A program made the translations under genes and the position numbers. The notes under the pieces are model-generated. The model ran no database searches and was not told where the DNA came from. It was given only the letters and a program-made list of their open reading frames with translations. A stretch of DNA of 7,584 bases, from assembly GCA_016763715.1 (NCBI GenBank), contig JAESTG010000155.1, forward strand, positions 1-7,584. The letters run 5' to 3'. This DNA comes from Flavobacteriaceae bacterium. Lineage in GTDB: Bacteria > Bacteroidota > Bacteroidia > Flavobacteriales > Flavobacteriaceae. Positions within the stretch are counted from its first letter, which is position 1; each line of letters begins with the position of its first letter. Shown one piece after another: positions 6,132 to 7,584 of the stretch.

Positions 6132-6869
6132 TTATCGCATACCTCTTTGGAGTAGCATGAGCTTTGCATACCGAGAAAATACCCCATATGCGTTCACTGC
6201 CGAAATTGCCAATCCAGGAATACCGTCTTTAAATCCACCTTTTAAAAAATACGAACTAAAAAAGCGATAAGTAGGCTTTATGAAAAGTAAAAATAAGGTA
6301 GCTTTTTTACCTTTTTTCTGAAGTTGTTCCGCCTGAAACCAGGCGTAACCTTCTCTTTTCTCAATATAGTGATCTAATCCACGATATGTAAAGTGCAATA
6401 CAGGTGTCTTAAGTTTTCCAACGCTACCTTCATGGTTTAATTTTTCATGGACCAAACCACTGTATTTAGTTCTCTTTCGAGGAACTAAACGCAATACATC
6501 ACTGCTATGATGGTATAAAAAACGATTCATAAAAAAATGAGGGAAACTTAGTTTATAGCCTCCGTGTTTGCCACTTTCGATTGCTTCTTTAATTTCTAGT
6601 TGAAGAGGGTAGGTAATACGCTCATCGGCATCTAAAAACAAAATCCAATCACCAGTAGCGTGTTCCATCGCAAAGTTTTTCTGATTTGAAAAATTATCGA
6701 AAGTCCGTTGTAAAAAGACACAGTTAAATTTTTCAGCAATTTTAGCTGTACCATCAACACTGTATGAGTCCACCACAATAATCTCGTCGGCAAAGCGGAC
6801 AGAGTCTAGGGCAGCTTCAAGATAAGTCTCCTCATTAAAAGTTGGAACAATTACGGTTAATGTAGCCAT
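6132..6869 (-). CDS. Family 2 glycosyltransferase, WaaE/KdtX-like (second paralogue)
   Basis: This 245-residue GT-A enzyme is a paralogue of the glycosyltransferase at 4594-5355. It has TVIVPTFNEE (5-14), ADEIIVVDSYSVDG (27-40), FDNFSNQKNFAM (57-68), the canonical DADER metal site (80-84), YSGLVHEKL (136-144) with the likely catalytic Glu142, GKLKTPVLHFTY (151-162), and a basic aromatic tail with IKPTYRFFSSYFLKGGFKDG (197-216) that probably sits on the membrane. No signal peptide or true transmembrane helix is apparent. The ATG start gives the expected family N-terminus and lies only 4 bases after a TAAGTTTG promoter box, so the mRNA may be leaderless. It ends 11 bases from the convergent deacetylase gene. 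It probably adds a hexose or heptose to LPS core or a lipid-linked glycan; donor and acceptor cannot be assigned. Confidence 0.91.
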   Translation of the reverse strand: MATLTVIVPTFNEETYLEAALDSVRFADEIIVVDSYSVDGTAKIAEKFNCVFLQRTFDNFSNQKNFAMEHATGDWILFLDADERITYPLQLEIKEAIESGKHGGYKLSFPHFFMNRFLYHHSSDVLRLVPRKRTKYSGLVHEKLNHEGSVGKLKTPVLHFTYRGLDHYIEKREGYAWFQAEQLQKKGKKATLFLLFIKPTYRFFSSYFLKGGFKDGIPGLAISAVNAYGVFSRYAKLMLLQRGMR

Positions 6870-6872
6870 GTT

Positions 6873-6881
6873 GCAAACTTA
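6873..6881 (-). promoter_or_regulatory. Bacteroidota -7 promoter box directly before the second WaaE-like gene
   Basis: The minus strand reads TAAGTTTGC, a full match to TAnnTTTG, followed by AAC and the ATG start. A TTG upstream (minus strand, 6911-6909) is 27 bases from the box, longer than the usual 17-23. If used, transcription would start at or within the start codon. Confidence 0.45.
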
Positions 6882-6905
6882 GGAAATGTTTGTGATACGT
6901 ACCTT

Positions 6906-6935
6906 ACTCAAATGAAGACAATCTTTTGAGTCTTC
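6906..6935. repeat. Two interleaved inverted repeats in the divergent spacer
   Basis: ACTCAAA (6906-6912) pairs with TTTGAGT (6925-6931), 7-base arms with a 12-base loop. GAAGAC (6914-6919) pairs with GTCTTC (6930-6935), 6-base arms with a 10-base loop, followed by a short T run on the plus strand. The arms overlap at 6930-6931, so the two stems exclude each other. They lie between the divergent promoter boxes and could be an operator or a weak hairpin. Confidence 0.35.
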
Positions 6936-6955
6936 TTTTTGATAAAAAAGTAGCG

Positions 6956-6963
6956 TACCTTTG
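6956..6963 (+). promoter_or_regulatory. Bacteroidota -7 promoter box before the partial glycosyltransferase gene
   Basis: TACCTTTG matches TAnnTTTG fully, 20 bases before the TTG start at 6984. A TTTG at 6938-6941 lies upstream, but the 14-base spacing is shorter than usual. The box overlaps the alternative GTG start at 6963, which argues against that start. Confidence 0.45.
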
Positions 6964-6983
6964 TGGTCTATAAAACAGCGGAT

Positions 6984-7584
6984 TTGGACAGTTTAGGAAT
7001 TTCAGTAATTGTTAGTACATACAACAAGGAAGAATGGCTTCAAAAAGTGTTGGAGGGATATAAATATCAAACCTACAATAATTATGAGGTGATAGTGGCT
7101 GATGATGGTTCCCGCGAGTCAACTAAGGAGCTAATAGATTCTTTTATGGATGACTATCCGGTACCACTTCGACATATTAGGCACGAAGATGAAGGGTATC
7201 GTCGCCAACGTATCTTAAATATTACCATTACGGAAGCAAACATGCCTTATGTGCTGTTTACGGATGGGGATTGTATTCCTCGGAAAGATTTTGTGGAAGT
7301 ACATGCAAAGTATGCTGAAGAAGGTTATTTTCTATCTGGTGGCTATTGTAAGCTTCCTATGAAAACTAGTGAGGTAATTAATGAAGATGACATTCGTAAC
7401 GAGCGTTGTTTTGATGTAAAGTGGTTAAAGGAACAAGATAAATTAAAGGGGACTCAAGCCTTAAAATTAAATAGTGGTCCCGTTTTGGCTAACCTTTTGG
7501 ATGTTGTAACACCAACCAATGCTAGTTTTAATAATTGTAATTCTTCTGCTTGGAAAAGTGATTTAATTGCCATTAATGGGTATG
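6984..7584 (+). CDS. Family 2 glycosyltransferase, chondroitin-synthase/galactosyltransferase-like, 3' end missing
   Basis: The first 200 residues of a GT-A glycosyltransferase are visible. It begins with ISVIVSTYNKEEWL (6-19), then the nucleotide-binding VADDGS (38-43), EGYRRQRILN (70-79), the metal-binding TDGDCIP (93-99) with a DxD at 94-96, and near the edge NNCNSSAWKSDLIAINGY (183-200). That last block resembles the acceptor-side NxSFWKxDLxxVNGFDE segment of galactosyltransferase C-terminal domains found in chondroitin-polymerase-like enzymes. The start is taken as TTG, which gives the usual short N-terminus (MDSLGISVIV) and lies just downstream of a promoter box. An in-frame GTG at 6963 is possible but sits inside that box. 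The gene is divergent from the second WaaE-like gene and is probably the start of a plus-strand unit continuing to the right. Sugar specificity is unknown. The rest of the protein is beyond the window. Confidence 0.88.
   Translation, partial: MDSLGISVIVSTYNKEEWLQKVLEGYKYQTYNNYEVIVADDGSRESTKELIDSFMDDYPVPLRHIRHEDEGYRRQRILNITITEANMPYVLFTDGDCIPRKDFVEVHAKYAEEGYFLSGGYCKLPMKTSEVINEDDIRNERCFDVKWLKEQDKLKGTQALKLNSGPVLANLLDVVTPTNASFNNCNSSAWKSDLIAINGY

Noticed and set aside
4594..6869. Recent DNA-level duplication or recombination between the two WaaE-like genes
   Set aside because: The proteins are clearly related, but the nucleotide sequences differ throughout and no long identical stretch was noticed, so the duplication is not recent.
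6963..6983. GTG at 6963 as start of the partial glycosyltransferase
   Set aside because: It would lie inside the TACCTTTG promoter box and adds seven residues before the usual family N-terminus; TTG at 6984 fits better.
1..7584. Mobile elements, CRISPR arrays, tRNA or rRNA genes, phage or defence genes
   Set aside because: No transposase or integrase motif, spaced direct repeats, tRNA-like cloverleaf or rRNA sequence was seen on either strand; all long frames are explained by glycan, transport or tRNA-modification genes.

Overview
The window looks like part of a cell-surface glycan (lipopolysaccharide core or capsule-like) locus of an AT-rich Gram-negative bacterium of the Bacteroidota, most likely a flavobacterium. 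The lineage call rests on intergenic boxes that fit the Bacteroidota -7 promoter element TAnnTTTG, on the lack of clear Shine-Dalgarno sequences, on several non-ATG starts, and on the gene types. It is an inference: no rRNA or other phylogenetic marker is present.

Layout, left to right. Positions 1-5355 hold a compact run of six minus-strand genes, read right to left: a WaaE-like family 2 glycosyltransferase, a divergent POT/PTR2-type major facilitator, a family 4 glycosyltransferase, a LicC-like nucleotidyltransferase, a CDP-glycerol glycerophosphotransferase-family enzyme, and the housekeeping tRNA-modification gene tsaC, which runs off the left edge. Spacing in the run is between a 4-base overlap and 51 bases, so it is probably one operon with a possible internal promoter before the nucleotidyltransferase. 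A 60-base divergent spacer separates this run from a plus-strand cytoplasmic polysaccharide deacetylase (5416-6120). That gene converges, with an 11-base gap, on a second WaaE-like glycosyltransferase on the minus strand (6132-6869). A 114-base divergent spacer with promoter-like boxes and two interleaved inverted repeats follows. The window ends inside a plus-strand family 2 glycosyltransferase with a chondroitin-synthase/galactosyltransferase-like C-terminal motif.

How the genes may work together (inference): the four glycosyltransferases and the deacetylase would build and trim an oligosaccharide on the cytoplasmic face of the inner membrane. The nucleotidyltransferase and glycerophosphotransferase-like enzyme, adjacent with a 3-base gap, look like a two-step module that makes an activated (probably CDP-linked) alcohol or sugar and adds it as a phosphodiester, giving a teichoic-acid-like decoration on a Gram-negative glycan. 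The role of the POT-like transporter inside the operon is unknown. No flippase, polymerase, ABC exporter, RNA gene, mobile element or CRISPR array is visible.
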